Positions 8,286-16,685 of a DNA stretch of 64,000 bases are shown in pieces. The stretch comes from Gammaproteobacteria bacterium UBA4421. Lineage in GTDB: Bacteria > Pseudomonadota > Gammaproteobacteria > Pseudomonadales > Azotimanducaceae. The stretch is from NCBI GenBank assembly GCA_002389675.1, contig DGQF01000055.1, positions 70,199-134,198 on the forward strand. Reading direction: 5' to 3'. A model generated the notes under the pieces. That model ran no database searches. It was not told the DNA's origin and saw nothing but the letters and a program-made list of their open reading frames with translations. A program made the position numbers and the translations under genes. Within the stretch, counting starts at the first letter, position 1. Each line of letters starts with the position of its first letter.

Positions 8286-10406
8286 TTAAAAGGCCAACCA
8301 ATCTGCAGGGATGCACACCGCATCTGCCGCCTTTTGTAAGATCTGGGTTCCCCATGAAGTGCTGTTGACGGCCTGCTTGATGACATAGGCATGTACCTGT
8401 TGTGATTCTTCTGCAGTCAATACGTCAGCAAAAGATGCCATGCCACGGCCTTCCAAGATGCCGTCCAGAACAATTGCACGCCAATTGCTGTGCACATCAG
8501 CGCTGGATGTGCGTAAATCGGGGATGACGCCGGATCCTGCAGCGGCTAATCCGTGGCATCGTGCGCAGTGGATATGGAAAAGTTTACCGCCCGCCCGAAT
8601 CGCCTCCGCAGACAGTGCAGTCTGCGGCACATCAACTTCCCGCTCAATTGATTGGGCCGTGGGCGGTTGAGCCTTGCCGCCTAAAGTAAATGTCAATAAT
8701 TGGCCGTAATTGGCTTGCTTGAGGGGGTTGGCGATGGCGCCTTGCGCACCCCCTAAGCCGGCTAGCACGCTGACATATTGAACGCCGTCAACAGCAAAGG
8801 TGATCGGCGGTGCCATAATGCCGACGCCCACATTTTGTGACCAGAGACGCTCGCCGCTGTCGTCTGCATAGGCCACCAATTGACCGTCGCTGGTACCTTG
8901 AAATATTAGGTCGCCGGCGGTGGCGAGCACCCCAGCATTGACCATGCTATCAAATGGAATCTGCCACATCTGTTTTTGCTCAATAGGGTGCCAGGCTGTT
9001 AGCCGGGTTGGGGAGCAGAAATTCAGTTGAATGCCGTTGGTTGATGCGCCCAGTGCGTCCCAATCTTCGCCGGTATTCCAAGTGCTGGGGTTGTATTTAA
9101 AATCTGGATCTGGGTGATATGGATAGATCATATGAATGGTTGGAATATATACGAATCCTGTTTTTGGACTGAACGCCATGGGGTGCCAGTTGTGTCCGCC
9201 GAAAGGACCTGGGCTGACGAATGACATTTCTTCACTCCAGTCGCCTCGACCGGTTTCCACGGGCCGACCGGTCTCTAGATCGACGTGGCTGGCCCAGTTG
9301 ACGGGTACGTAATTTTCCGCGCTGATCAATTCACCGGTTTTGCGGTCTAGGACATAAAAAAAGCCGTTTTTGGGTGCCTGCATCAATACTTTTCGGGGCT
9401 CTCCAAAGATATTCAGCTCAGCCAGAATCATGTGTTGGGTTGCGGTATAGTCCCAAGCCTCGGCGGGCGTTGTTTGGTAGTGCCACACCAAGCGCCCATT
9501 GTCTGGGTTTACCGCCAGGATTGAAGCCAGAAATAGATTGTCGCCGCCGCCCGGGCTGCGTAGTTTTCGGTTGTACAAAGAAGAGTTGCCTACGCCCACG
9601 TAAAGGAGGTTGAGTTCGGGGTCGTAGGCAAAGGCGTCCCAAACGGTCCCGCCTAGACCCGTTTCCCAGCGAGCGTTGGTCGGCCAAGTGCGTCGTGCTA
9701 TGTCGAGCTCGGCATGCTCCACGGGACCGTGAGCGGAGCCAGGTACCGTGTAAAAACGCCATAAAGCGGCGCCGGTTGCTGCATCGAATGCGCCGAAGTA
9801 ACCTCGAACACCATATTCGGCGCCGCCGTTGCCGACGATCACCTTGCCACGAACCACGCGTGGCGCGCCCGTTATGGTGTACGGTTTGTCAGGGTCTGTT
9901 GTCTGCACGGACCATACTATGCGGCCCGTTTTTTGATCTAGTGCGATTAGACGACCGTCTAAAGTGCCCACAAAGACCTTATCTTCCCACAGTGCGACGC
10001 CTCGATTGACGACATCACAACACGCGTTGCGACCGATTGCGCCGGGTACCTGTGGATCAAATTTCCAAAGTAATTTGCCGGTGACGGCGTCGACAGCCAG
10101 GACTCGACTCCAGGTTGTTGACAGATACATGACGCCGTCTGAGACCAGCGGAGTTGCCTCCAAACCGCGAGTGGTTCCCGTGGCTAATGACCACTGTAAA
10201 CCGAGTTCGGCTACCGTTTCTCGGTTGATTTGTTCAAGGGGGCTGAACCGCTGTTCGCTATAAGTCCGGCCGTGATTTTGCCAGTTGCCGGCCTCGGGGT
10301 GCGTCAAGGTTGCTGTGTTGGGCGTGGCATATAGGTGAGAACTGCAGCCTAGCATCGCTAGGGCAACGATGATGCATGTCTTGGTGGTCAAATAGGAGCA
10401 CTCCAT
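8286..10406 (-). CDS. PQQ-dependent quinohaemoprotein alcohol dehydrogenase (type II)
   Basis: A 706-residue exported enzyme: signal sequence (residues 1-28, with a near-lipobox MLGC at 18-21), an eight-bladed PQQ propeller domain with the vicinal disulfide Cys129-Cys130 (NACCDVVNRG) and repeated W-docking motifs such as GKLLWKFDPQVPG, then a C-terminal cytochrome c domain with CARCH at 614-618 and a likely axial Met656. This layout is that of soluble type II quinohaemoprotein dehydrogenases that oxidise primary or secondary alcohols in the periplasm and pass electrons to the respiratory chain. No pqq biosynthesis genes are in the window. It lies 29 bp downstream of the FAD oxidoreductase gene. 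Confidence 0.92.
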   Translation of the reverse strand: MECSYLTTKTCIIVALAMLGCSSHLYATPNTATLTHPEAGNWQNHGRTYSEQRFSPLEQINRETVAELGLQWSLATGTTRGLEATPLVSDGVMYLSTTWSRVLAVDAVTGKLLWKFDPQVPGAIGRNACCDVVNRGVALWEDKVFVGTLDGRLIALDQKTGRIVWSVQTTDPDKPYTITGAPRVVRGKVIVGNGGAEYGVRGYFGAFDAATGAALWRFYTVPGSAHGPVEHAELDIARRTWPTNARWETGLGGTVWDAFAYDPELNLLYVGVGNSSLYNRKLRSPGGGDNLFLASILAVNPDNGRLVWHYQTTPAEAWDYTATQHMILAELNIFGEPRKVLMQAPKNGFFYVLDRKTGELISAENYVPVNWASHVDLETGRPVETGRGDWSEEMSFVSPGPFGGHNWHPMAFSPKTGFVYIPTIHMIYPYHPDPDFKYNPSTWNTGEDWDALGASTNGIQLNFCSPTRLTAWHPIEQKQMWQIPFDSMVNAGVLATAGDLIFQGTSDGQLVAYADDSGERLWSQNVGVGIMAPPITFAVDGVQYVSVLAGLGGAQGAIANPLKQANYGQLLTFTLGGKAQPPTAQSIEREVDVPQTALSAEAIRAGGKLFHIHCARCHGLAAAGSGVIPDLRTSSADVHSNWRAIVLDGILEGRGMASFADVLTAEESQQVHAYVIKQAVNSTSWGTQILQKAADAVCIPADWLAF

Positions 10407-10435
10407 AGCCGGTCAATAAAAATCAAGCTCCGTGC

Positions 10436-11923
10436 CTAGCTCGGCATTGACTCGATATGTTTGAGCATGGTGTCCCGATCGGGTCCGCGCTGAACACGGG
10501 CTTGCGAATTGCGTTTTCGCCCGCGGAGCATGTAGCGCAGAACGGTCCGTTTGACATGTTTTTCTTTCAGGAAATCGCCTGGTTTTTCGATCAGATTGAC
10601 TGTGCGCATCATGCCCCTAAAAACATGAATTTTTTCATTCGCCGCCGCCGCCAACGCGTCTCCAAAAGCCAGAGTGAACCATTTTTTAGCGCTGCTGGCC
10701 TGATTACGTTCTTTGCCAAGCATGACCGCTCGCGCCCGCTTAATGCCGTTTTTATCCTCAGTTAAGCTGGCGTCGAATATGGGGCCGATTTGTTCTTTGG
10801 TTCGTTGAGCGAAGCGCAAAGCGCGCGTCGTGCTGTCACCGCTAGAGGCAAGAACCTCGCTGAGAATTTGGCCATGCAGAATGCCGACACTGCAGCCCCT
10901 GCCGTATAGCGGATTGGTGCGGGCCGAGGAATCACCAACGGCGAAGAAATCTAGGACAGCGGGCTTATCGTCTTGTACAAAGTTGCGCCATACAGCCTGG
11001 ATATCGCCTATGCCGAATGAATCAGTTGTTGCTTCTGCGCAGTCTTGTGCAACCCAAGGTGTTAAGCCGGGAATTGAACGACATATGGCATCAAATTGGC
11101 TGCCATTCTTTATTGCCGTGCGCAGTTCTTTTTCTGCATTGGGCACGCAAATAATGACCGCAAAGTGCCCGCCTTCGCCGGGGAAGACCCCGTATTTCAT
11201 GTAGCCCAAATCCCCCGCGGCGGGTTCGTTTTCGTGACGTGCAGGTTCTTCAACGCCCTCTTTTAGTCGGTAGTGGCGGGTATAGTAGACAATTTCGGCG
11301 TCGTCGCGGCGCTCTTGGATATCGATACCCTGTTCGTTGAACCAGCGGCAAAATTTGCTGGCGCGACCAGAGGCGTCGATATAAACGTCGGCACTGAAGG
11401 TCGACTGCGCGTTTTGGTTATGCCGGTCAGTTAACTGGAGTCCGCTGACGTGGTTGCCGTCTGTCCTCATTTCGGTGTTCACGCCGGTGACGTAGGTTGC
11501 GTTGTGAATGGCAATATTACCTACCGTTTCGGTGTGACGGCGCAATACGGTTTCGATGGTGGCGCGACGGCAAAGCAGCATCCAGAGATTTTCATCTCCT
11601 GGTTCGTGGCGGTATTGCGCCATAAGATGTGGTGGCACAATGTCTGCGAAAGCCATCTTGCGAGCGCCTGCAGCAAAAAAATCCTCAAGAAGTTCGGGAT
11701 GGTGTTGCTCTAAAAGTGAACACATGAGTCCAAGAAAGGCGTGCGGGTGTCGGAATTGTGCCGCGCCGCGGCGTTGCCATGCGAAAAAAGCTTCATTGGC
11801 ATTGCCGCTGGGAGGGGGAATGTCTCTTTCAAAGATTGTGACCTTCGCACCTTGTTTGGCCAGGGCCAGCGCAGTGCACATACCGGCAATGCCAGCGCCA
11901 ACAATGGCGACAGATTGAACCAT
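10436..11923 (-). CDS. FAD-dependent oxidoreductase (PHBH/halogenase-like fold)
   Basis: A 495-residue flavoprotein starting with the Rossmann motif GAGIAG at 9-14 and an acidic end to the second strand (FERDIP). A DASGR motif around 205-210 and GDSSARTNPLYGRGCSVGIL further on (the GD-x-P region, here with SSART) place it among group A flavoprotein monooxygenases and geranylgeranyl-reductase/halogenase-like proteins. No clear WxWxIP halogenase motif is seen. It would hydroxylate or dehydrogenate an unknown substrate using NAD(P)H. The gene lies between the GST and PQQ dehydrogenase genes (59 and 29 bp gaps) in one oxidative run. Confidence 0.82.
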   Translation of the reverse strand: MVQSVAIVGAGIAGMCTALALAKQGAKVTIFERDIPPPSGNANEAFFAWQRRGAAQFRHPHAFLGLMCSLLEQHHPELLEDFFAAGARKMAFADIVPPHLMAQYRHEPGDENLWMLLCRRATIETVLRRHTETVGNIAIHNATYVTGVNTEMRTDGNHVSGLQLTDRHNQNAQSTFSADVYIDASGRASKFCRWFNEQGIDIQERRDDAEIVYYTRHYRLKEGVEEPARHENEPAAGDLGYMKYGVFPGEGGHFAVIICVPNAEKELRTAIKNGSQFDAICRSIPGLTPWVAQDCAEATTDSFGIGDIQAVWRNFVQDDKPAVLDFFAVGDSSARTNPLYGRGCSVGILHGQILSEVLASSGDSTTRALRFAQRTKEQIGPIFDASLTEDKNGIKRARAVMLGKERNQASSAKKWFTLAFGDALAAAANEKIHVFRGMMRTVNLIEKPGDFLKEKHVKRTVLRYMLRGRKRNSQARVQRGPDRDTMLKHIESMPS

Positions 11924-11982
11924 GTTTTGAGTTATCCCAATGCAGCAAAAGGCGATACTGTAGCAGTTTTCTCCAGTTGAGT

Positions 11983-12678
11983 TTAGCGCTCCGCTTGGGG
12001 TGTGCGACGATCTTCGATGATATTTCCCACGCGGCTAATTTGATCTTCTTGGCGAGTGTCTTTGTAGGGTTCAACAAGGGCTGCTCGTGCCCACAGCTGC
12101 ATGCCTGCTAGCGACAGCAAGCGCCGCGCATAGTCATTGGCAGGTTGAGACAATGTGAGGCCGTACGTGTCGATGCGAAACGCAACGGGTGCAAAAAATG
12201 CATCAGCGGCGGTGAACCGATTGCCGGCCAAAAAAGGGCCGCCGAAGGTATTCAAGCCATAACACCAAATTTCGTCCAGCCGTGATAAATCTCGATGCAG
12301 CTCTGCCGATCTCTGCGCTAAAGCGACCTTTAAACCAATCGCCATAGGGCATTGATTGCGCAGCGTTTTGAATCCTGCATGCATCTCCGCGGCGATGCTG
12401 CGGGCCCATGCGCGGGCACCAGGGCTCTCTGGCCAGACCCTAGTATGGTGTTCTGCAAGATATTCAGTGATCGCCATTGAATCCCAGACCGCTGTATCTT
12501 GGTCATGCAAGCAGGGTACCAAGCCGCTCGGTGAAAATTCGCGAAAAGTTTGATAGCTGCCACCGTCCTCAAACGGAGTCAAGCGTTCTTCGAACGAGAT
12601 GTTTAATTCGCGCATCAGCAACCAAGGCCGCAAAGACCATGAAGAGTAGGTTTTGTTGCCAATATAAAGGGTATACAT
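11983..12678 (-). CDS. Glutathione S-transferase, zeta/maleylacetoacetate isomerase-like N-terminus
   Basis: A 231-residue GST. The start YIGNKTYSSWSLRPWLLM carries the serine-rich active-site loop (SSWSLRP, 12-18) common to zeta-type and YfcF-like enzymes. FSPSGLVPCL supplies the cis-proline element and DSMAITEYLAEH the glutathione-binding region. The C-terminal domain has FTAADAFFAPVAFRI. Zeta-class members isomerise maleylacetoacetate-type products or conjugate halogenated acids; which applies here is unknown. It sits 6 bp after the SnoaL-like gene. The tail beyond about residue 205 is unusually charged. Confidence 0.86.
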   Translation of the reverse strand: MYTLYIGNKTYSSWSLRPWLLMRELNISFEERLTPFEDGGSYQTFREFSPSGLVPCLHDQDTAVWDSMAITEYLAEHHTRVWPESPGARAWARSIAAEMHAGFKTLRNQCPMAIGLKVALAQRSAELHRDLSRLDEIWCYGLNTFGGPFLAGNRFTAADAFFAPVAFRIDTYGLTLSQPANDYARRLLSLAGMQLWARAALVEPYKDTRQEDQISRVGNIIEDRRTPQAER

Positions 12679-12684
12679 TTGCGG

Positions 12685-13206
12685 TTAACGCTGCCGCAGC
12701 GCGGCTTTGTCGTAGATGGCGTCGGCAGGTTTGCGTGCGCCTCTTAAAGATTCCGGTGTGGCGTCGAAATAGTCGTCTGTGGCCGGATCGTTGCGTGCCC
12801 AGTCGTTCACCTCGCTGCGAAAAGCAATTTTCCATATACCGTTGCGCTTTTCGTAACGGTCCACGTATCGGCCGGATATAAAAAGGTCTCTTTCGGTGCC
12901 GTCGGTCACAATCCTATGGAAGGCTTGAAAATAGACTTCACCGAAGGCGACCTCACCCTCGACGTCGATGTTGACTTGACCAATCATATGGTGATTAGCC
13001 AGATGGTCTTGCAGTGCACTGTAGGCCATTTCCACAAAGGCCTCTGGTCCGCCTTTGAAAAAGCCATAGTCTGTGTTGGCATCGGGATGGAAAGTACTCA
13101 GCAACAGGTCCTTATCCAAACGATCCAAACCGCGCATATAGGCGCCCACCAGATCGGTGATTTCTTGTTTGGCTAATAATTCTTCAACGGTCATTTTTGT
13201 GCTCAC
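12685..13206 (-). CDS. SnoaL/NTF2-like protein paired with a Rieske oxygenase
   Basis: A 173-residue cone-fold protein of the SnoaL_4/NTF2 superfamily, with the family pattern IxDLVGAYMRGLDRLDKDLL near the start and RYVDRYEKRNGIWKIAFR in the later strands. Members include steroid isomerase-like enzymes, polyketide cyclases and the beta subunits of ring-hydroxylating dioxygenases. It starts 8 bp after the Rieske alpha gene, which makes a beta-like subunit role possible, though the sequence is closer to stand-alone SnoaL proteins. The start is either GTG at 13206 or ATG at 13194; neither has a strong Shine-Dalgarno. Confidence 0.85.
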   Translation of the reverse strand: MSTKMTVEELLAKQEITDLVGAYMRGLDRLDKDLLLSTFHPDANTDYGFFKGGPEAFVEMAYSALQDHLANHHMIGQVNIDVEGEVAFGEVYFQAFHRIVTDGTERDLFISGRYVDRYEKRNGIWKIAFRSEVNDWARNDPATDDYFDATPESLRGARKPADAIYDKAALRQR

Positions 13207-13214
13207 TGTTTAGG

Positions 13215-14594
13215 TCAGTTGCTAAGGTAGCGGTCGAGGGTGTCGTGGAAGTGGCGAATGCGCCCCTCCTGATAGTTGGCCAATGTTTGTGCGCCTTTAA
13301 GGGACGCTTTCATGCCGGCCCATTGGCGCTTGAAATTGTCCGTGTCCTGATCAAGAACGGCAGAGAGCCGGTTTGTCTTGAACGAGTCCAGGGATACATA
13401 GGGTTCGTCGATGCCTAAAAATTCAGTGGGCGCCGGTGGTGGCGTCGGCCCGTTTTCAGGAATCGGCTTCAACATCATGATGTCGTGGATACATTGATCC
13501 ACACCCAGTGGCCTAAATCTGTAAATCAAGGGAATGACAATACCCGGGAAAAAACATGCATTTGGAAAAACATGATATTCAATGCTGTCGAGCATGATGC
13601 TGTTCGATACTTTTGAAAGGTCAACGTCCAGTTCTGCGCTCAAATTTTCTCTTAGATTGTCAGCGTGCTGCTGGCGTGCACTTTTGCCCTCGGGCAGTGT
13701 TTTGGGGTCGTAGCCCATGAACTCATATAGTTCTTGCTCACTGAATTTTTTTTCAAAATGAGGGTTGCCGCTGGATAGATTCTGTAAAAAACGACTGACG
13801 TGCGGGCTGAATAGGTCGTATTGAGTATTAGCCCACCCCGAAGAGCGTAAGCCCTCGGGATGCGTGGCCAGGACATGGAATGCTTCAAGAAAACCTTCCA
13901 TACACATCTTCCAGTTGCCTGGTAATATTTTTTGCGTATGCATCGCTACATAGCGGTTTTCCATACCCCAATTAGCAAAGTGCTCGGGCAGTACTTCCAA
14001 ATAATCGTGCAGCGGTTGAGCGTTAATGTCGAGATTAATGAAAACAAAGCCACCCCAGAGATCGCAGGGTAATTCGGTTAATCCAAAGGTACTGTCTTCG
14101 ATATGGGGGAAGTCCCATCGGCAAGGAATCTCTCTGAGTGTGCCATCTAAATGCCAAGACATGCCGTGAAAAGGGCAACGCAGGAATTGTTTGTTGTGGC
14201 CGTGTTCACCCGCGTTGAAGAACTGCATTCCGCGGTGCGGACATGAATTCACAAATGCGCGTATTTGGGTGTCATTGCCGCGCACAATCATGACTGAGTA
14301 GTCACCGATATCATAAACGTAGTAGTCACCCGGTTTAGGCACGTGTTCCTCGCGGCATGCCCACTGCCAAGTTTTGGTCCACATTTGCTGCATTTCTTGT
14401 TCGTAAAATGCGGGTGATGTGTAGCGTGTTATCGGCAAATCGGTATCGCCGAGAAACTCATATTTTTCTGCGAGAAGCGCTGCATCAGCGCCACCACTGT
14501 CGGCTTCTAATATGTCTCGCGGTGAGGGTCCGGGACAGCGCGCTTCCCCAGGCGCTAACGTTGGATCACTTTTGGCATAAATATCCGGTTTCAT
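13215..14594 (-). CDS. Rieske non-haem iron oxygenase, alpha subunit
   Basis: A 459-residue ring-hydroxylating oxygenase alpha chain. The Rieske 2Fe-2S ligands are Cys118-Pro-His120 and Cys140-x2-His143 (SCPHRG and CPFHGM). The mononuclear iron region NWKMCMEGFLEAFHVLATHPE-like segment gives His240 and His245 with Glu237 in place of the usual bridging Asp. The ATG at 14594 is preferred over upstream codons because of a GGGGAGG element 6-8 bases ahead. The enzyme would insert oxygen into a ring or C-H bond, but no ferredoxin or reductase is encoded in the window. It heads a seven-gene minus-strand run ending with the GST at 6568. Confidence 0.92.
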   Translation of the reverse strand: MKPDIYAKSDPTLAPGEARCPGPSPRDILEADSGGADAALLAEKYEFLGDTDLPITRYTSPAFYEQEMQQMWTKTWQWACREEHVPKPGDYYVYDIGDYSVMIVRGNDTQIRAFVNSCPHRGMQFFNAGEHGHNKQFLRCPFHGMSWHLDGTLREIPCRWDFPHIEDSTFGLTELPCDLWGGFVFINLDINAQPLHDYLEVLPEHFANWGMENRYVAMHTQKILPGNWKMCMEGFLEAFHVLATHPEGLRSSGWANTQYDLFSPHVSRFLQNLSSGNPHFEKKFSEQELYEFMGYDPKTLPEGKSARQQHADNLRENLSAELDVDLSKVSNSIMLDSIEYHVFPNACFFPGIVIPLIYRFRPLGVDQCIHDIMMLKPIPENGPTPPPAPTEFLGIDEPYVSLDSFKTNRLSAVLDQDTDNFKRQWAGMKASLKGAQTLANYQEGRIRHFHDTLDRYLSN

Positions 14595-14681
14595 ATCATC
14601 CTCCCCGATGGTGTTCTCGCGTAGAAATTTTGCGTTCTGGCGTGTAGGTTTAAGCATACTCAATTGAAATCAGGAATACAC

Positions 14682-15710
14682 ATGTTGCAAGCGGTGCAAT
14701 TAGGCAAGAGCGGGCTGCGAGCGTCAAAATTGTGTCTGGGCACAATGAATTTTGGAATTCCCGGCCGGGGGCATCAGGGAGACTGGACGTTGGATGTCGA
14801 TGCGGGCCGGCCTATCTTTGAAGCCGCGCTCGACAAAGGACTATTTTATTTTGATTGTGCTGATATCTATGGTCTGGGGGCGTCTGAAGAAGTGGTTGGT
14901 ACATTATTGCGATCGCTTGCGCCGCGCGAGGATTACGTGATGGCGACCAAAATTGCTATGCCGATGGGCCGGGGTGCTCACAGTGGGGGGTTATCGCGAA
15001 AGCACATTATTGAAGGTGTTGATGCCTCGTTGCGGCGGTTGGGTATGGACTATATTGATCATTTGGTCATCCATCGCCATCCGCATGGCATCCCCGGGCA
15101 TGTTCAAACGCCGGTCGAAGAAACAATGCAAGCGCTGCATGACGTGGTGAAATCCGGAAAGGTTCACTATCTAGGGGCGTCGTCGATGTTCGCATGGCAG
15201 TTTGCCGAACTGCAGATGACCGCAAAGATGCACGGCTGGACACCATTTATCTCGATGCAGAATCACTACAATCTGGTGTACCGAGAAGAAGAACGTGAGA
15301 TGAATGCGTATTGCGCCAGTAGTGATATTGCATTGATGCCTTGGTCACCTTTGGCGCGCGGCATTCTAACGGGCACCTATCAAGGTGGGTTTAGCGGTGG
15401 CAGCACATCGCGCTCCAAGGGCGCTGATCGCCAGCGTACCGAGAGCCTCTACGTGGGAGAACATGTTTTTCCCACAGCTCAGCGTGTGGTTGAATTGGCA
15501 GATAAATATGCGGCCAAGCCAGCGCAAATTGCATTGGCATGGTTGTTGAGCAAGCCTGAAGTGAGCGCGCCGATTGTTGGTGTATCTCGGGTTGACCAGT
15601 TAGATGAGTTGATCGGTGCCACTGAGATCGTGCTGGCCCCTGCCGATATTGACTATTTAGAGGCGCTTTACCGACCGGTGCCGAATTTGCTGAGTAATGG
15701 ATTTTCCTAG
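14682..15710 (+). CDS. Aldo/keto reductase
   Basis: A 342-residue AKR with the catalytic set Asp58, Tyr63 (FDCADIYG), Lys90 (MATKIAM) and His131 (LVIHRHPHG). The layout and C-terminal pocket PIVGVSRVDQLDELIGA match the YajO/Tas-like (AKR11/AKR12) groups that bind NADPH and reduce aldehydes and ketones. The ATG at 14682 follows a CAGGAA element; an in-frame TTG 18 bases upstream is less likely. The gene is divergent from the Rieske run with an 87-bp shared promoter region and converges on an SDR, with a hairpin between the two ends. Confidence 0.9.
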   Translation: MLQAVQLGKSGLRASKLCLGTMNFGIPGRGHQGDWTLDVDAGRPIFEAALDKGLFYFDCADIYGLGASEEVVGTLLRSLAPREDYVMATKIAMPMGRGAHSGGLSRKHIIEGVDASLRRLGMDYIDHLVIHRHPHGIPGHVQTPVEETMQALHDVVKSGKVHYLGASSMFAWQFAELQMTAKMHGWTPFISMQNHYNLVYREEEREMNAYCASSDIALMPWSPLARGILTGTYQGGFSGGSTSRSKGADRQRTESLYVGEHVFPTAQRVVELADKYAAKPAQIALAWLLSKPEVSAPIVGVSRVDQLDELIGATEIVLAPADIDYLEALYRPVPNLLSNGFS

Positions 15711-15732
15711 TTTGGCCAGCGTCTAAGTCATA

Positions 15733-15774
15733 CTGATGCGGCATAGCGCCAGAGTCGGCGCAGTGCCGCATCAG
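15733..15774. terminator. Hairpin between convergent genes
   Basis: An 11-bp perfect outer stem (15733-15743 with 15764-15774) encloses a 5-bp inner stem (GCGCC at 15746-15750 with GGCGC at 15757-15761) and a 6-base loop. It fills the 71-bp space between the aldo/keto reductase and the SDR, which converge. There is no U-run on either strand, so it may act as a bidirectional transcript-end stabiliser rather than a classical intrinsic terminator. Confidence 0.5.
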
Positions 15775-15781
15775 GTGGTGT

Positions 15782-16615
15782 TTACTCTAGACCAGACTTG
15801 CCCGCCTCTCGGAACAAGGGCTGATACTCTTCAAAAGCGATGGGATTGGTGGTTGCGCCCACGGTAATCCCAGCGTCTGTGGTCAGTGTATGTCCTGAGG
15901 TGTAGCCCGATTCATCACTGGCCAACCAAAGGGCTGCATTCGCTACGTCTTCTGCCATGCCCGGGCGCCCTTTGAGAGGGGAATTTGCGGCCAGAATTTT
16001 CTTGGTCTCCTCGATTGCCCCAGGATCCCCCGTAGACACATTGGCGACCATTGCTGTTGCCATACCCGCTGGTGAGATCGCATTCACGCGGATGTTGTGC
16101 GCACAAAGTTCGGCGGCAACACCTTTGGTGAGGCCGATGACGGCATGCTTACAAGCCGTATAACAATGTGGGCCTAAGCCACCCAAGATGCCTGCGGTGC
16201 TGGACATGCTGATGATGGATCCTGAGCCTTGTGGAATCATCACGCGCGCTGCGTGTTTACATCCATAGAAAACACCGTTGAGCAGTATGTCTACGGTGAA
16301 TTTCCACTCCTGGGCGGGCGTGGTTGCGATAGGGCCAACTGCACCGACAATACCCGCGTTGTTGTACATGATGTCTAGTTTGCCAAAGTGGGACACTGCG
16401 GTATCGACTAGATTGGCGATATCGTCCTCTTTGGTGACGTTGCAGGTGACAAAAACAGCGCTGTCGCCGAGTTCTTCGGCAATGGCTTGGCCTGCCTCTA
16501 ACTGGATATCGCCTAAAACTACTTTGGCTCCTTCGGCGACAAAGCGTCGCGCGGCGGCAGCTCCAAACCCGCTAGCTGCACCCGTGATGGCTGCAATTTT
16601 TCCCTCAAGTCTCAT
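15782..16615 (-). CDS. Short-chain dehydrogenase/reductase
   Basis: A 277-residue classical SDR: TGAASGFG at 11-18, NNAG at 85-88, Ser139, Tyr152 and Lys156 (CYTACK). Asp36 at the end of the second strand (VVLGDIQ) suggests NAD(H) preference. The C-terminal tail past residue 250 (NPIAFEEYQPLFREAGKSGL) is longer than usual and may shape the substrate pocket. Similar proteins oxidise cyclic alcohols or hydroxysteroids, but the substrate is not fixed by sequence. It lies 70 bp after the hydratase-like gene on the same strand. Confidence 0.88.
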   Translation of the reverse strand: MRLEGKIAAITGAASGFGAAAARRFVAEGAKVVLGDIQLEAGQAIAEELGDSAVFVTCNVTKEDDIANLVDTAVSHFGKLDIMYNNAGIVGAVGPIATTPAQEWKFTVDILLNGVFYGCKHAARVMIPQGSGSIISMSSTAGILGGLGPHCYTACKHAVIGLTKGVAAELCAHNIRVNAISPAGMATAMVANVSTGDPGAIEETKKILAANSPLKGRPGMAEDVANAALWLASDESGYTSGHTLTTDAGITVGATTNPIAFEEYQPLFREAGKSGLE

Positions 16616-16685
16616 AAGTTCCCCTACTGTAGTGGTGGTAATTGATCGTATCTAGAATTTGTTTGTATTGCTGAATCATACAGGA

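Noticed and set aside
9418..9762. 114-codon frame inside the PQQ dehydrogenase gene on the same strand
   Set aside because: Arg-rich composition typical of an out-of-frame reading of a GC-rich gene; the PQQ frame has all the domain motifs.
15456..15470. Second KstR-like site inside the aldo/keto reductase gene (GAACATGTTT)
   Set aside because: Only a half-symmetric match and within coding sequence.
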